From Agrilactobacillus fermenti (GTDB lineage: Bacteria; Bacillota; Bacilli; Lactobacillales; Lactobacillaceae), in the NCBI RefSeq assembly GCF_021030645.1, contig NZ_JACGCJ010000022.1:1-48463 (forward strand): a stretch of DNA of 48,463 nucleotides. The letters run 5' to 3'. Below the pieces are notes generated by a model. The model was given only the letters and a program-made list of their open reading frames with translations. It was not told the DNA's origin and made no database searches. Numbering within the stretch: the stretch's first letter is position 1; the number at the start of each line of letters is the position of its first letter. Positions 33,582 to 42,688 of the stretch are shown here, in pieces. Made by a program: the position numbers and the translations under genes.

Positions 33582-34426
33582 CCAAAGCTCACCCCAAATC
33601 CACGTAAGACCATTTGAATCCCCATATACAGAATAATCGGAATAAAGATGATCCGAATGACTTTAGCGCGTAAATGCTGCATCAATCTTGACCCAATCGT
33701 TGCTCCTGTCAAAATACCTAAAGCAAGCGGTGCTGCAATCTCGGGTCGAATCGAACCATTGAAAAAGTAAACTGTGGCACTTGCGGCAGCCGTGACCCCC
33801 ATCATTAAGTTACTGGTAGCACTAGAAGGTTTTAAGGGCATCTTCATGATCGTATCCATGGCGATCACCTTAAAGGCACCTGACCCGATGCCTAATAACC
33901 CACTGGCTAGTCCGGCACCAAACATCATCGTAAAGCCACCTGGTACATTTTTGACGTGATAACTGACTTCTCGCTGGACCACTTTATCATAATACTGGCC
34001 GTCTAAATTTAATTTTTTAGCCCATTTATCATCTTCCGCATTGACTGTTCCATCAGATTTACTGCGTAATTTACGAATCATATTGTATCCAGAAAAAACC
34101 AGCAATGCCCCAAACAAGACGAATAAAAAGCTTGTCGGCGCGATGCCCGTCAAAAGTGCCCCCACGATTGCCCCCACAGAGGTTGCAATTTCCAAAAACA
34201 TGGCCACACGTAAATTTAGCATTTCATCTTTTAAATAAGCAATCGTTGCCCCTGAACTGGTAGCAATCACCGCAATGATACTAGCACCAATCGCATATTT
34301 GATATTTAACCCCAATGCTAATGTCAAAAACGGTGTTAAAATAATCCCCCCACCAAGACCTAAAATTGCACCCAAAATGCCAGCTACTAAACCAGCAGCT
34401 AATAAAATTAAAACTTGATTTAACAT
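33578..34426 (-). CDS. TauE/SafE-family sulfite/sulfonate exporter-like permease
   Basis: A 282-residue permease with seven or eight membrane segments in two related halves. The repeated TauE glycine motifs are present: GILGAILGLGGGIILTPFLT near the N-terminus and GLLGIGSGAFKVIAMDTIM in the second half. The family exports sulfite, sulfonates or other small sulfur-containing or organic anions; the substrate here is not determinable. It follows the gene for the protein with the Lys-rich tail by 21 bp and overlaps the DUF1634 gene by 4 bp, forming a three-gene operon. The ATG follows GGGAGC. Confidence 0.85.
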   Translation of the reverse strand: MLNQVLILLAAGLVAGILGAILGLGGGIILTPFLTLALGLNIKYAIGASIIAVIATSSGATIAYLKDEMLNLRVAMFLEIATSVGAIVGALLTGIAPTSFLFVLFGALLVFSGYNMIRKLRSKSDGTVNAEDDKWAKKLNLDGQYYDKVVQREVSYHVKNVPGGFTMMFGAGLASGLLGIGSGAFKVIAMDTIMKMPLKPSSATSNLMMGVTAAASATVYFFNGSIRPEIAAPLALGILTGATIGSRLMQHLRAKVIRIIFIPIILYMGIQMVLRGFGVSFG

Positions 34427-34447
34427 TATCCTGCTCCCTATACTGTT

Positions 34448-35035
34448 CTATTTCGTTTGTCTGGTTTTTGTCCGTCTAGCTGTTGTTGCTTTTTTTGTTG
34501 TTTTACGTGTCGCTGCTTTTTTGGCTGTCGTTTTTTTAGCAGTTGTTTTAGCTTTGGATGCTGATTTTGATTTGGGTAATTCGGGATGATCGACTAAATA
34601 CTGCCATGTTTCTTGAACTTTAGCCATGATCGCAGCCGTCATTCCCGCTTCATCAGCCATCAATTCGTCCGCTGGCCCCATTTCATCAATATGAAAATGA
34701 GAAGCATTGAGATTTTCAGCTTGCGTGATCAAATAAATTTTGACAGGTACGGTACTTTCCAAATCTAAAAATTGAAAAACTTTATTACTATTTTCGAATG
34801 GTAAATTAATGACACCCGTTTCCAATCGATAAGAGACTTGGGTTTTACCGGTGATATCTAATGAAACTTGCGCCAAATGACCAGTGGCAACAGCTTCCGA
34901 TAAGGCTGCTATTATCGGGGACATTAATTTTTGCAGGCTTGAGCGGTTGACCTGGGTTGTCGTTTTAGTTTCTTGATGCCGTTGAAATTGACTGTCTTGA
35001 ACTTTGTCAACAAAGTCTTGAACTTTAATATCCAT
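34448..35035 (-). CDS. Protein with histone-H1-like Lys/Ala/Thr tail, 195 aa
   Basis: Residues 1-150 form a soluble, mildly acidic domain that I do not recognise (GKTQVSYRLETGVINLPFEN, VPVKIYLITQ). From about 152 to the end the sequence changes to a low-complexity basic tail of repeated KTTAKK/ATRK/TKKA units, with about 40% Lys plus Arg and ending KTRQTK. Such tails occur in histone-H1-like and other nucleic-acid-binding bacterial proteins. The DNA is skewed accordingly (runs of TTTTTT/GCTG on the plus strand). It is the first gene of an operon with a TauE-like permease and DUF1634, and is divergent from the nuclease-helicase operon. The link to sulfur transport is unclear. Confidence 0.7.
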   Translation of the reverse strand: MDIKVQDFVDKVQDSQFQRHQETKTTTQVNRSSLQKLMSPIIAALSEAVATGHLAQVSLDITGKTQVSYRLETGVINLPFENSNKVFQFLDLESTVPVKIYLITQAENLNASHFHIDEMGPADELMADEAGMTAAIMAKVQETWQYLVDHPELPKSKSASKAKTTAKKTTAKKAATRKTTKKATTARRTKTRQTK

Positions 35036-35157
35036 AAAAAAATTACTCCCTAATATTATTGAAACAAACTTATCATAACGTATCTAAACAAGACTGTCTA
35101 TGTAAGTCCTTAGCGCTAACTTGTGATAGTATAACATGAGAGAAAGGAACTGAGCAC

Positions 35158-37533
35158 ATGGCAAAACGGCGCATCGGTGTCCGCACGATTGTAGAATTTG
35201 AAGAAAAGCATGGCAGTATTGACCAGCGTGCCAGTAGCTCCGACCACACGGCTTTGGAAGGCACCCGCATTCATAAAAAACTGCAACGTCAGGCACCTAA
35301 AAATTATCAAAAAGAAGTTACTCTCAAATTGCCTTTGACTTTGAGCACAGGTGAGGAAATTATCGTGGACGGCCGTATGGATGGTTTGATCTATGATGAG
35401 CTAAATGACCAATACACCATCGATGAAATCAAAACTTCAGAAACTGAATTTGAGCAGCTTGAGCAAAATACACTAGATCTGTTCTGGGCTCAGTTGAAAT
35501 TTTACGGTTATATTTTCACCAAAAATAAAAAAATACCTCAGATCACCTTGCAGTTAACCTATTATCAAACGCTATCCCAAGAAATTTCCCGGACGCAGCA
35601 AACGTTCACAGCTGAGGCATTGGCGGCTTATGCCGAACCAATCTTAGACGACTATCAAGGCTGGCTGGTATTTGAGTCCAAGTGGCACCAAAACCGGCAG
35701 CAAGCTGCTGCAAAATTAAAATTTCCCTTCGCCAAATTTCGCAACAAACAACGTGATCTTTCAGCAAGTGTCTATAAAACGATTCTCAGTGAGCAGCGTT
35801 TATTCGTCGAAGCGCCCACCGGTACTGGCAAAACCATGGCAACATTATTTCCTACGGTCAAGGCCATTGGTGCTAACGCCGTAGATCGTATCTTTTATTT
35901 AACGGCCAAGCAAAGTACACGGCTCGTGGCCGAAAAGAGTTTGACCCAATTACGTGCAGCCGGGGCTCAGCTTAAATCGATTACGCTGACCGCCAAAGAT
36001 AAAATTTGTTTTATGGATGAACGGATTTGTACACCTGAACATTGTCCCTTTGCTGATGGTTATTTTGACCGCCGGAAAGATGGTATTTGGGATCTTTTGA
36101 ACCATGAAGATAATTTAGACCGGGGAACGATTGAGCAATATGCGCGCAAGCACACGCTCTGCCCTTTTGAACTTTCTTTAGACACCAGTTTGTTTGCCGA
36201 TGTGATCATTTGTGATTACAATTATTTATTTGATCCAATGGTTTTCTTACAACGTTTTTTTGCGGATAAAGCTGAAGGTGCCGTTTTTTTGGTTGACGAG
36301 GCCCATAATTTAGTTGACCGTTCTCGTAACATGTATTCTACACAAATAAACGATCAAGGTTTGACTGAATTGATCCGTTTGTTTGATGCCTTGCCTAGAG
36401 TTACTGGACCGACCAAATATTTACTGAATAGTTGTCATCGTTTGCTGGATGAATTTACCTTGTTAAGCACTGACCTAGAACACGCCAATCAAACCGAAAT
36501 GATCAAGGACGCTGCACCTTTACAGCTCCTGGATCGGATTGCTAACTTCATTGAACGGGCCCACGATTGGTTAAAGACCCAAGATGACACACCCTTGAGT
36601 CAAGCTGTCCTCAATTACTATTTGACGGCTCTAACTTTCAGTCGTATTGCTGACTTTTATGATGCTAGTTATCGAACGGAGATCCGTAGCATTAATGACA
36701 CGCAGTTGGCTGTAAAATTACTCTGTTTGGATCCTCAAGCTCATTTGGATACCGCTCTGGCAAAAGGGAAAGCCAGTATTCTGTTCTCAGCAACCCTTTC
36801 ACCTACCACCTATTATCGCGAGGTGTTAGGTAGTCCGAACGCTTTAGCCTACCGTTTACCCAGTCCCTTTCCGCCAAAAAATCAGCGCATTATTATTTCT
36901 AGTTATATTCAAACGACCTATCGTACGCGTGATCGAAATATCCCTAAAATCGCCGCTAGTATTCATGCCCTAGCTCAAGGTAAAAAGGGCAACTATTTAG
37001 TTTTTTGCCCTTCTTACCATTTATTGGAACAAATCCGCGCAGATTTCGAAGCTCAAGCACCAGACATCGCTACCATCGCCCAAACCAGTGCTATGTCTGA
37101 ATCCGAACGTCAGGACTTCTTGACACAATTCACGGCTGAGCCTCAGCAAACTTTAGTTGGTTTTGCCGTGTTAGGTGGGATCTTTTCAGAGGGTATCGAT
37201 CTCACTGGGGATCGTTTGATTGGGGTTGCCGTCGTATCTGTGGGTCTACCTGGCCTTTCGTTAGAAAATAACACGTTAAAAGATTACTTTGACATCAAAA
37301 ACGGTCGTGGCTTTGCCTATGCTTATCAATTGCCAGGTATGAACAATGTTCGCCAAGCTGCTGGTCGCCTCATTCGGCAGTTAAACGATCGTGGCATCGT
37401 TTTATTATTAGATCAACGTTTTTTAACACCTAATTATCAACAATATTTTCCGGCTCATTGGCAGCAACAATTGACAGTCGCCCATAATCCCCAGGAATTG
37501 GCCCACATAATTACAGACTTTTGGCGTGATTAA
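35158..37533 (+). CDS. RecB-like nuclease fused to XPD/DinG-type DNA helicase
   Basis: A 791-residue fusion. Residues 1-200 look like a PD-(D/E)XK nuclease of the RecB/Cas4 type: G35-T-R-I-H39, G72-R-M-D75, E90-I-K92 and Q112-x3-Y116, without the cysteines of iron-sulfur Cas4. The rest is a superfamily 2 helicase of the DEAD_2/DinG type: Walker A PTGTGKT (220-226), four cysteines for an iron-sulfur cluster (C284, C291, C296, C335), DEAH at 380-383 and the C-terminal QAAGRLIRQ. It should be a 5'-3' DNA helicase acting on branched or damaged DNA. The ATG follows AAAGGAAC. Two more genes follow with little or no gap (37575 and 38284), suggesting a joint system. Confidence 0.87.
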   Translation: MAKRRIGVRTIVEFEEKHGSIDQRASSSDHTALEGTRIHKKLQRQAPKNYQKEVTLKLPLTLSTGEEIIVDGRMDGLIYDELNDQYTIDEIKTSETEFEQLEQNTLDLFWAQLKFYGYIFTKNKKIPQITLQLTYYQTLSQEISRTQQTFTAEALAAYAEPILDDYQGWLVFESKWHQNRQQAAAKLKFPFAKFRNKQRDLSASVYKTILSEQRLFVEAPTGTGKTMATLFPTVKAIGANAVDRIFYLTAKQSTRLVAEKSLTQLRAAGAQLKSITLTAKDKICFMDERICTPEHCPFADGYFDRRKDGIWDLLNHEDNLDRGTIEQYARKHTLCPFELSLDTSLFADVIICDYNYLFDPMVFLQRFFADKAEGAVFLVDEAHNLVDRSRNMYSTQINDQGLTELIRLFDALPRVTGPTKYLLNSCHRLLDEFTLLSTDLEHANQTEMIKDAAPLQLLDRIANFIERAHDWLKTQDDTPLSQAVLNYYLTALTFSRIADFYDASYRTEIRSINDTQLAVKLLCLDPQAHLDTALAKGKASILFSATLSPTTYYREVLGSPNALAYRLPSPFPPKNQRIIISSYIQTTYRTRDRNIPKIAASIHALAQGKKGNYLVFCPSYHLLEQIRADFEAQAPDIATIAQTSAMSESERQDFLTQFTAEPQQTLVGFAVLGGIFSEGIDLTGDRLIGVAVVSVGLPGLSLENNTLKDYFDIKNGRGFAYAYQLPGMNNVRQAAGRLIRQLNDRGIVLLLDQRFLTPNYQQYFPAHWQQQLTVAHNPQELAHIITDFWRD

Positions 37534-37574
37534 ACTGAAATAGCTGCGAACTCAAAATTGGAGGTATATCCTTT

Positions 37575-38294
37575 TTGAAAACGATCGAAACTTTAGATAT
37601 CGAACAAACACTTTATGCCTATTGTCGCGAACAAGGCCAATTAGTCGTCGAAGAAGTCAGCCTACCTGATGACCAAGGCATCGTGGACACTTTAAGTCGT
37701 GATACCCAAGGCCGTTACACTTGCTTTGAATTGAAAGTTACCAAAGCTGATTTTCATTCTAAAGCTAAGCTTTCCTTTATAGGTGACTACAACTATTTTG
37801 TATTACCGCGCCACTTAATTGCCCAAGTAGCCGCAGAAGTCCCTAGTACGGTTGGCATTTTAGTGTTCGATTATTTTGATGCTCAACTGCGGCAACTGCG
37901 ACATTTACCAAACCCTGGTATTTTAACCGTCTATCGCAAGGCACCGCAACAACCTTTGAAACTTAAAGCAGCCCAAATAGAGCTACGTTTTATACATTCT
38001 TTAAATCGCGAAGTAGATAAGGCCAAACGGCTCACAAGTGGTTTACGCGGCTACCATAGTCAACAATTGGTACAGGAACTAAAACGACGTGCTGGCAATC
38101 ATCTTTCAGATACACTAACCGATAATTTTTATACCACGCTGATGGCCGATTATGAAACAACGGCATTGGCGCAAGCGCAAGCAGAAATTGCAGCGTTAAA
38201 GGCCGAGTTAACCCAAACTCAGCTGCAACTTTGGCAGTTGAGCCAACACCAGCCAAAATTACCGTTGAATCAGGAGTTTACCGATGCCTTATAA
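37575..38294 (+). CDS. MmcB-like putative PD-(D/E)XK protein
   Basis: A 239-residue protein. The first 90 residues resemble the MmcB/DUF PD-(D/E)XK fold: D38 in GIVDTLSRD, then FELKVTKADF with E52 and K54, followed by GDYNYFVLPRHL. This D...ExK arrangement is that of a nuclease core, as also found in sce7726-type proteins that accompany sce7725. The C-terminal 45 residues are a Gln/Ala/Leu-rich coiled coil (about 193-230). The start is TTG at 37575, 10 nt after GGAGG. It is 41 bp downstream of the helicase gene and overlaps the next gene by 11 bp. Catalytic activity is inferred from motifs only. Confidence 0.68.
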   Translation: MKTIETLDIEQTLYAYCREQGQLVVEEVSLPDDQGIVDTLSRDTQGRYTCFELKVTKADFHSKAKLSFIGDYNYFVLPRHLIAQVAAEVPSTVGILVFDYFDAQLRQLRHLPNPGILTVYRKAPQQPLKLKAAQIELRFIHSLNREVDKAKRLTSGLRGYHSQQLVQELKRRAGNHLSDTLTDNFYTTLMADYETTALAQAQAEIAALKAELTQTQLQLWQLSQHQPKLPLNQEFTDAL

Positions 38295-39207
38295 TTACTA
38301 TCCTTTGATTCGTGGCCGTCAATTTGATTTACTAGCTTTACAACATATTTTATTGTCTACAAAGCACATTATCCCCATCATTGAACCAGTCAAAGCTATC
38401 CCAACGTTAAAAAAGACACTGCGGCTGCTTCTCCCCAAAAAGCAAGTGGGGTGGATCGAGAATCCCTTAGTGGGCCAATATGGGTTACAACCTTCGGCAC
38501 AGCAGCAACTACCAACAACAAAACTACGACAACAACCCAATCTGAAATCGGTCTATTACTTTGATCAGCGCAATTGTGACTCTACCAACGTCAACACTAA
38601 CCAGACCTACGTTATTTGCCAAAATTACACCTATCTAAATGCGCACCAACAGCAATTATCCCAATGGTCGCCGCAAGCTGTGATTATTCCCGATGAAGCG
38701 CGCTTTCGCCAATTACTGCAGCATACCCAACTGCCCCAAATCAGTTTGTCAGACCCATTCCATTACGAAGCGGATCTGGGCGAATACCTCGATCAGCCAG
38801 ATGAACATTTCACCTGGGCCCCTTATTTAGGTCGGCTTCGGCCTTACCAAATTGGCTTTAGCGATTATGCGATCAGTGGCGCTTATTATTCTGATGTGGG
38901 TGCACCAAAAACGCGGCAAGCCATTCATCTGACTTACCGCGGTCCTGCTGGTGATATTCGTATGCATCATTTTGTTTCATTCGATGATGGCCAGTTATTT
39001 GCCCAAAAAGAAAAGTTTCTTGATTTATTGACTCAATTACGGCATTTCGTTGCGGCACATCGGTCAGAGATTCAACTAACTGCGCCTTTACAGCAATTAC
39101 TTTACCATTTTGAGATTACTAAAAATCCTGGCTTTGGTACGGTCAAGCGTTTGTTATTAGCGCATCATTTACGCGTTATTGATCAAACTTTAGATCAAAT
39201 CAACTAG
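38284..39207 (+). CDS. sce7725-family (beta protein-like) protein
   Basis: A 307-residue soluble protein. Its beginning, YYPLIRGRQFDLLALQHIL followed by IIPIIEPVK, is the hallmark of the sce7725 family, related to phage-type beta protein. Later segments IIPDEARFR and GFSDYAISGAYYSD also fit, but this was recognised from memory. The family has no established function that I know and is often encoded beside the nuclease-like sce7726, in accessory or defence-like locations. Here it overlaps by 11 bp the PD-(D/E)XK-like gene, and both follow a nuclease-helicase. The ATG follows CAGGAG. The stop lies 12 bp from the convergent aldo/keto reductase remnant. Confidence 0.65.
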   Translation: MPYNYYPLIRGRQFDLLALQHILLSTKHIIPIIEPVKAIPTLKKTLRLLLPKKQVGWIENPLVGQYGLQPSAQQQLPTTKLRQQPNLKSVYYFDQRNCDSTNVNTNQTYVICQNYTYLNAHQQQLSQWSPQAVIIPDEARFRQLLQHTQLPQISLSDPFHYEADLGEYLDQPDEHFTWAPYLGRLRPYQIGFSDYAISGAYYSDVGAPKTRQAIHLTYRGPAGDIRMHHFVSFDDGQLFAQKEKFLDLLTQLRHFVAAHRSEIQLTAPLQQLLYHFEITKNPGFGTVKRLLLAHHLRVIDQTLDQIN

Positions 39208-39219
39208 CCGTTTAGACGC

Positions 39220-40197
39220 TTACCACAAGTATTCAACTGGATTTTTGACATATTGATCATAAACATCAGCCACGATTTTCATTTGTTCAGCAGTCAACGG
39301 TGGTAATTCGGAAGCCATCGTGTTGCGTTCGATTTGTTCAGGTTTACTTGCACCCGGAATGACAGCAGAAACTGCATCATACATTAAAATATACCTCAAA
39401 GCCATTGCAGCTAAATTATCCGTTTTTAGCTGTTTTTTTAATACTTGGGCAGCTTTCACACCAGTAAGATAATCGACACCTGAAAAGGTCTCACCACGGT
39501 CAAACAGCTGACCTTGACGATTGCTTGCACGATGATCAGCTGGATCAAAATGTGTCTGCGCATCAAATTTACCCGTCAATAAGCCACTAGCTAACGGTAC
39601 CCGAGCTAGAATGCCGACATTATGCTGTTGTGCTAATTGGAAAAATAGCTGTGCTGGGCGTAACCGAAACATATTAAAAATAATCTCAACAACGCTGGTC
39701 CCATAATCTAGCGCCTTGATACCTTCTTCTACACGTTCGACGCTGACCCCATAATTACGAATCTTACCCGCTTTTTTCAATTCATCCAATGCCCAAAAAG
39801 TTTCTGGCTGATAATAAACAGACATCGGTGGACAATGTAATAGCACGATATCTAAAGCATCAACGCCCATATTTTTTAAAGATTCATCTACATAGCGCCG
39901 CACATGATCCGGATCAAAGTGTTCAACCGTTAATGGCTGTTCCTTCCGGCCGATCTTAGTTGTGAAATGAACATCTGGGTGTTGTTTTACGAACGCACCA
40001 ACTGCCTGTTCACTGCGGCCATCTTGATAACCATCAGCCGTATCGAAAAAATTGACACCGCGATCATAGGCTTCAGCCAAAGTTGCCGTTGCATCTTGGG
40101 CATCAAAGGGTGCCCCCCATTTGCCGCCCAGCTGTCAAGTCCCTAATGAGACGTCACTGATTTTATAATTTGTCTTACCTAATTGACGATAGTTCAT
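39220..40197 (-). pseudogene. Aldo/keto reductase gene interrupted by one in-frame stop
   Basis: Without the interruption this would be a 325-residue NADPH-dependent aldo/keto reductase (YhdN/IolS-like): MNYRQLGKTNYKISDVSLGT, catalytic region FFDTADGYQDG, TKIGRK and VLLHCPP. Codon 21 is TGA (40135-40137), between SLGT and QLGGKWG, where family members read LGTWQLGG, so a TGG tryptophan codon has become a stop by one base. The rest is open to the normal end (NPVEYLW). The ATG at 40197 has AAAGGTC upstream. A TTG at 40080 could in theory restart translation, but it would lack the first strand and has no clear ribosome binding site. It is a recent pseudogene or a sequencing error. Confidence 0.85.
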
Positions 40198-40348
40198 TGA
40201 TTAACGACCTTTCTAAATAAATATGAGCCCTGTTTTAAATCAAGCCACAAAAAAAGAGCCTGAACATCAAAAATTTTCATTTGCTGCCCCAGACCCTTAA
40301 AACCGTCTAACTATACTTAATTACAATTGAATCGCTCATGAAAAGTGA

Positions 40349-41455
40349 TTACAAAACTCGAACTGCAAAACTTGGCATGAAGTATTGCGAAATAGAAGCA
40401 ATCGTGACATTTTCACCTGGCACCGGCGCATTCACATATTGATTATTGCCAATATACAAAGCAACATGATACGTCGAACCACGGTCACCCCAGAACAATA
40501 AGTCTCCTGGTTGTGCCTGACTGACAGCAATTTGCGTACCAGCGCTTTCCTGTGGTACGGTCCAACTACCTATCTGCATCCCTAAGGCATTGGCAAAAAC
40601 ATACTGCATCAAACCAGAACAATCAAAGCTGCTTGGCCCTTTACCGCCCCAAACGTAAGGTTTGCCAATCTGCTGTTCGGCTAAAGCAATAACTTTTTGT
40701 GCTTTAGTTTGATCTGTATTTGTAGCTGTGCTATTTGTGGCTATCGTATTGGTTGCAGTATTTGTGACTGCTGTATTGGTACCAGACACGGCATCACTAG
40801 GTGCAGAAAGAGGCGTGCCAACTTCAGCCGTGTGCTTGGCATTTTGATCACTCTCGCCGCCAGAAGCCGAAACATAACGTGCTGGCACCCAACCGTTTGC
40901 CACATGATACCATGTTTCACCGCCGACATCTTGTGTTTGATCATAGCTGATTGTCTGCCCGCTGCTCAAATACTTACCCGTCGCATGACTGAAGCCAGCC
41001 TGAGACCATAGTGTTGTCCCACCGTCTTTATATGTAACGGTTAACTGTCCTGCAGTAGCTGCTTGGGTTTGATTGGTACTAGCAGCAGTTGTATTGGTTG
41101 TCGTTGATTGCGGATTTGTATTCGTTGAAGCTGTGGCTGCTGGCTGTGCTTGCTTATTATCAAAACTTAGATAAATGCCCGGAATCCAAGCATTGTCACC
41201 AACTTTATACCAGGTCGTATTTCCGATTTGTTTGGAATCATAAATCTGCACGGTTTGTTTATAAGTCACATAGCTTTTTGGTTGTTGAAAATTTGGTGAA
41301 GCCCAGACAGTGGTAGAACCTTCACGATAAGAAACGGTAGCTGATTGTGTCGCTGCCTGAACTTTTTGCTGACCTTGATTGGCATTCATCAAAGCAATGC
41401 CAGCCAAACCAGCAACACCTGCCGAAACTGTTAAAAAAGCTTTTCGATGCGTCAT
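40349..41455 (-). CDS. Secreted NlpC/P60 peptidoglycan hydrolase with two SH3-like repeats
   Basis: A 368-residue exported protein. After the signal peptide (RKAFLTVSAGVAGLAGIALM, cleavage likely near QAAT) there are two SH3b-like modules (about 35-100 and 137-197; each with a W-YKVGDNAW/YHVANGW-type end) separated by an Asn/Thr/Gln-rich linker. A second Thr/Asn-rich linker is at about 223-250. The C-terminal NlpC/P60 domain (about 253-368) has C279 (FDCSGLM), H330 (YHVALYIG) and N342. It probably cleaves gamma-D-Glu-diamino acid bonds in peptidoglycan stem peptides during growth or separation. The ATG at 41455 follows GGAGGATT; an upstream in-frame ATG has no ribosome binding site. Confidence 0.9.
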   Translation of the reverse strand: MTHRKAFLTVSAGVAGLAGIALMNANQGQQKVQAATQSATVSYREGSTTVWASPNFQQPKSYVTYKQTVQIYDSKQIGNTTWYKVGDNAWIPGIYLSFDNKQAQPAATASTNTNPQSTTTNTTAASTNQTQAATAGQLTVTYKDGGTTLWSQAGFSHATGKYLSSGQTISYDQTQDVGGETWYHVANGWVPARYVSASGGESDQNAKHTAEVGTPLSAPSDAVSGTNTAVTNTATNTIATNSTATNTDQTKAQKVIALAEQQIGKPYVWGGKGPSSFDCSGLMQYVFANALGMQIGSWTVPQESAGTQIAVSQAQPGDLLFWGDRGSTYHVALYIGNNQYVNAPVPGENVTIASISQYFMPSFAVRVL

Positions 41456-41630
41456 ATCCAATCCTCCAAATCCCAATATAATTATCGTTCGTTCTAAATG
41501 TTAATTTTTTATTAACATCTTAATATTACATTTACCATTTTAACATACTCTTAACTATTGTGATTCAATTTTTGCAAAACAATCCTTACCAAAAGTGACT
41601 TATTCCTGTTTTTTTAAAAAACTAAGCCCG

Positions 41631-42335
41631 TTATTTAATAATCGTTTCCAGTGCTACCGTGATCATCTCACCAAAAGTTTCTTGCCGTTCTTGCGCCGTC
41701 GTTTCGCCGCCATTAAAAATGTGATTGCTGATCGTAAAAATCCCCAAAGCTTGGGCCTGATATTGAGCCGCTAATAGATATAAAATCGGTGTCTCCATCT
41801 CAGCAGCCAACACGCCATAAGCCGCTAACTGCTTAAAGTTGATTTGGGCATCGTAAAACCGATCTTGCCCGATAACATTGCCTACATAAGCCGCATGCTC
41901 AATATTTTGTGCTGCTTGATAGGCTTGACGCAATAAATCAAAATCAGCCGTTGGCGCAAAAGAAATACTCGGACCAAAAATATTATGTATCACACTGGAA
42001 TCTGTACTGGCTGCTTGAGCCAACACAATATCTCGCAGTTTTAATTGCGGTGCCAAACCACCAGCAGTGCCAACACGAATTAATTTTTTAACCTGATATT
42101 CTGCTAATAACTCGTGAACATAAATACCGATCGATGGTATCCCCATCCCAGTTGCTTGCACGGATACAGGTACCCCTTGATATTTGCCGGTGTAACCATA
42201 CATATTTCGAATGTCATTATAGCGCTTGGCATCCGTCAAAAAGTTTTCGGCAATAAACTTAGCGCGTAGCGGATCCCCTGGTAATAACACTCTGTCAGCA
42301 ATTTCACCTTTTTTTGCAGCAATGTGTGTACTCAT
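41631..42335 (-). CDS. deoD: Purine-nucleoside phosphorylase (DeoD type)
   Basis: A 234-residue hexameric-type phosphorylase that splits purine (deoxy)nucleosides with phosphate to base and (deoxy)ribose-1-phosphate. Family marks are VLLPGDPLRAKFIAENFL near the N-terminus (phosphate-binding G20 and R24 region), the GMGIPSIGIYVHEL segment, RVGTAGGL, and AAEMETPILYLLA (nucleoside-binding Met/Glu). The usual SNH segment appears as TISNHIFNG. The length is standard. The ATG at 42335 follows TTGGAGGG. It stands alone here, without deoB/deoC. Confidence 0.95.
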   Translation of the reverse strand: MSTHIAAKKGEIADRVLLPGDPLRAKFIAENFLTDAKRYNDIRNMYGYTGKYQGVPVSVQATGMGIPSIGIYVHELLAEYQVKKLIRVGTAGGLAPQLKLRDIVLAQAASTDSSVIHNIFGPSISFAPTADFDLLRQAYQAAQNIEHAAYVGNVIGQDRFYDAQINFKQLAAYGVLAAEMETPILYLLAAQYQAQALGIFTISNHIFNGGETTAQERQETFGEMITVALETIIK

Positions 42336-42688
42336 CTTTTCCCTCCAACCTTACTTCTCAATGAACCTTAACGGACACAATTAAATTTTAGCAAAAAAGC
42401 CGGTTAAAATTTTCAAGTTTGTGGAATCTTTAATAAATCATATCAAAATAAGTTCCAGCTAACCATTTTTTAGACTTATTTGAACTCAAAGCGAGCTATA
42501 AAACCGTTCTCATTTAATCTTACAGCGATAAATACTTTTAGCAGGACTTTTTTTGGGTTAAACTATCCTTAATCATTTATGATAAAGTGTGTTAGTCACA
42601 TCACCAATAATGTGTTATCAGGCTAAGTCTGAATCCTATCTGCACCTACACACATAACTAATTTAAGGTTGAAGGAAGTCCCGTCATT
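42336..42688. other. Intergenic region between deoD and alsS-like gene
   Basis: No gene is seen in these 353 bp. It must contain divergent promoters for deoD and alsS. A plausible alsS -10 is TATGAT at 42578-42583; no convincing -35 at standard spacing was found. Confidence 0.4.

Noticed and set aside
40240-40300. Terminator downstream of the NlpC/P60 gene region
   Set aside because: Possible pairing around AGCCTGAACATC is poor and the T-runs are not correctly placed; not supported.
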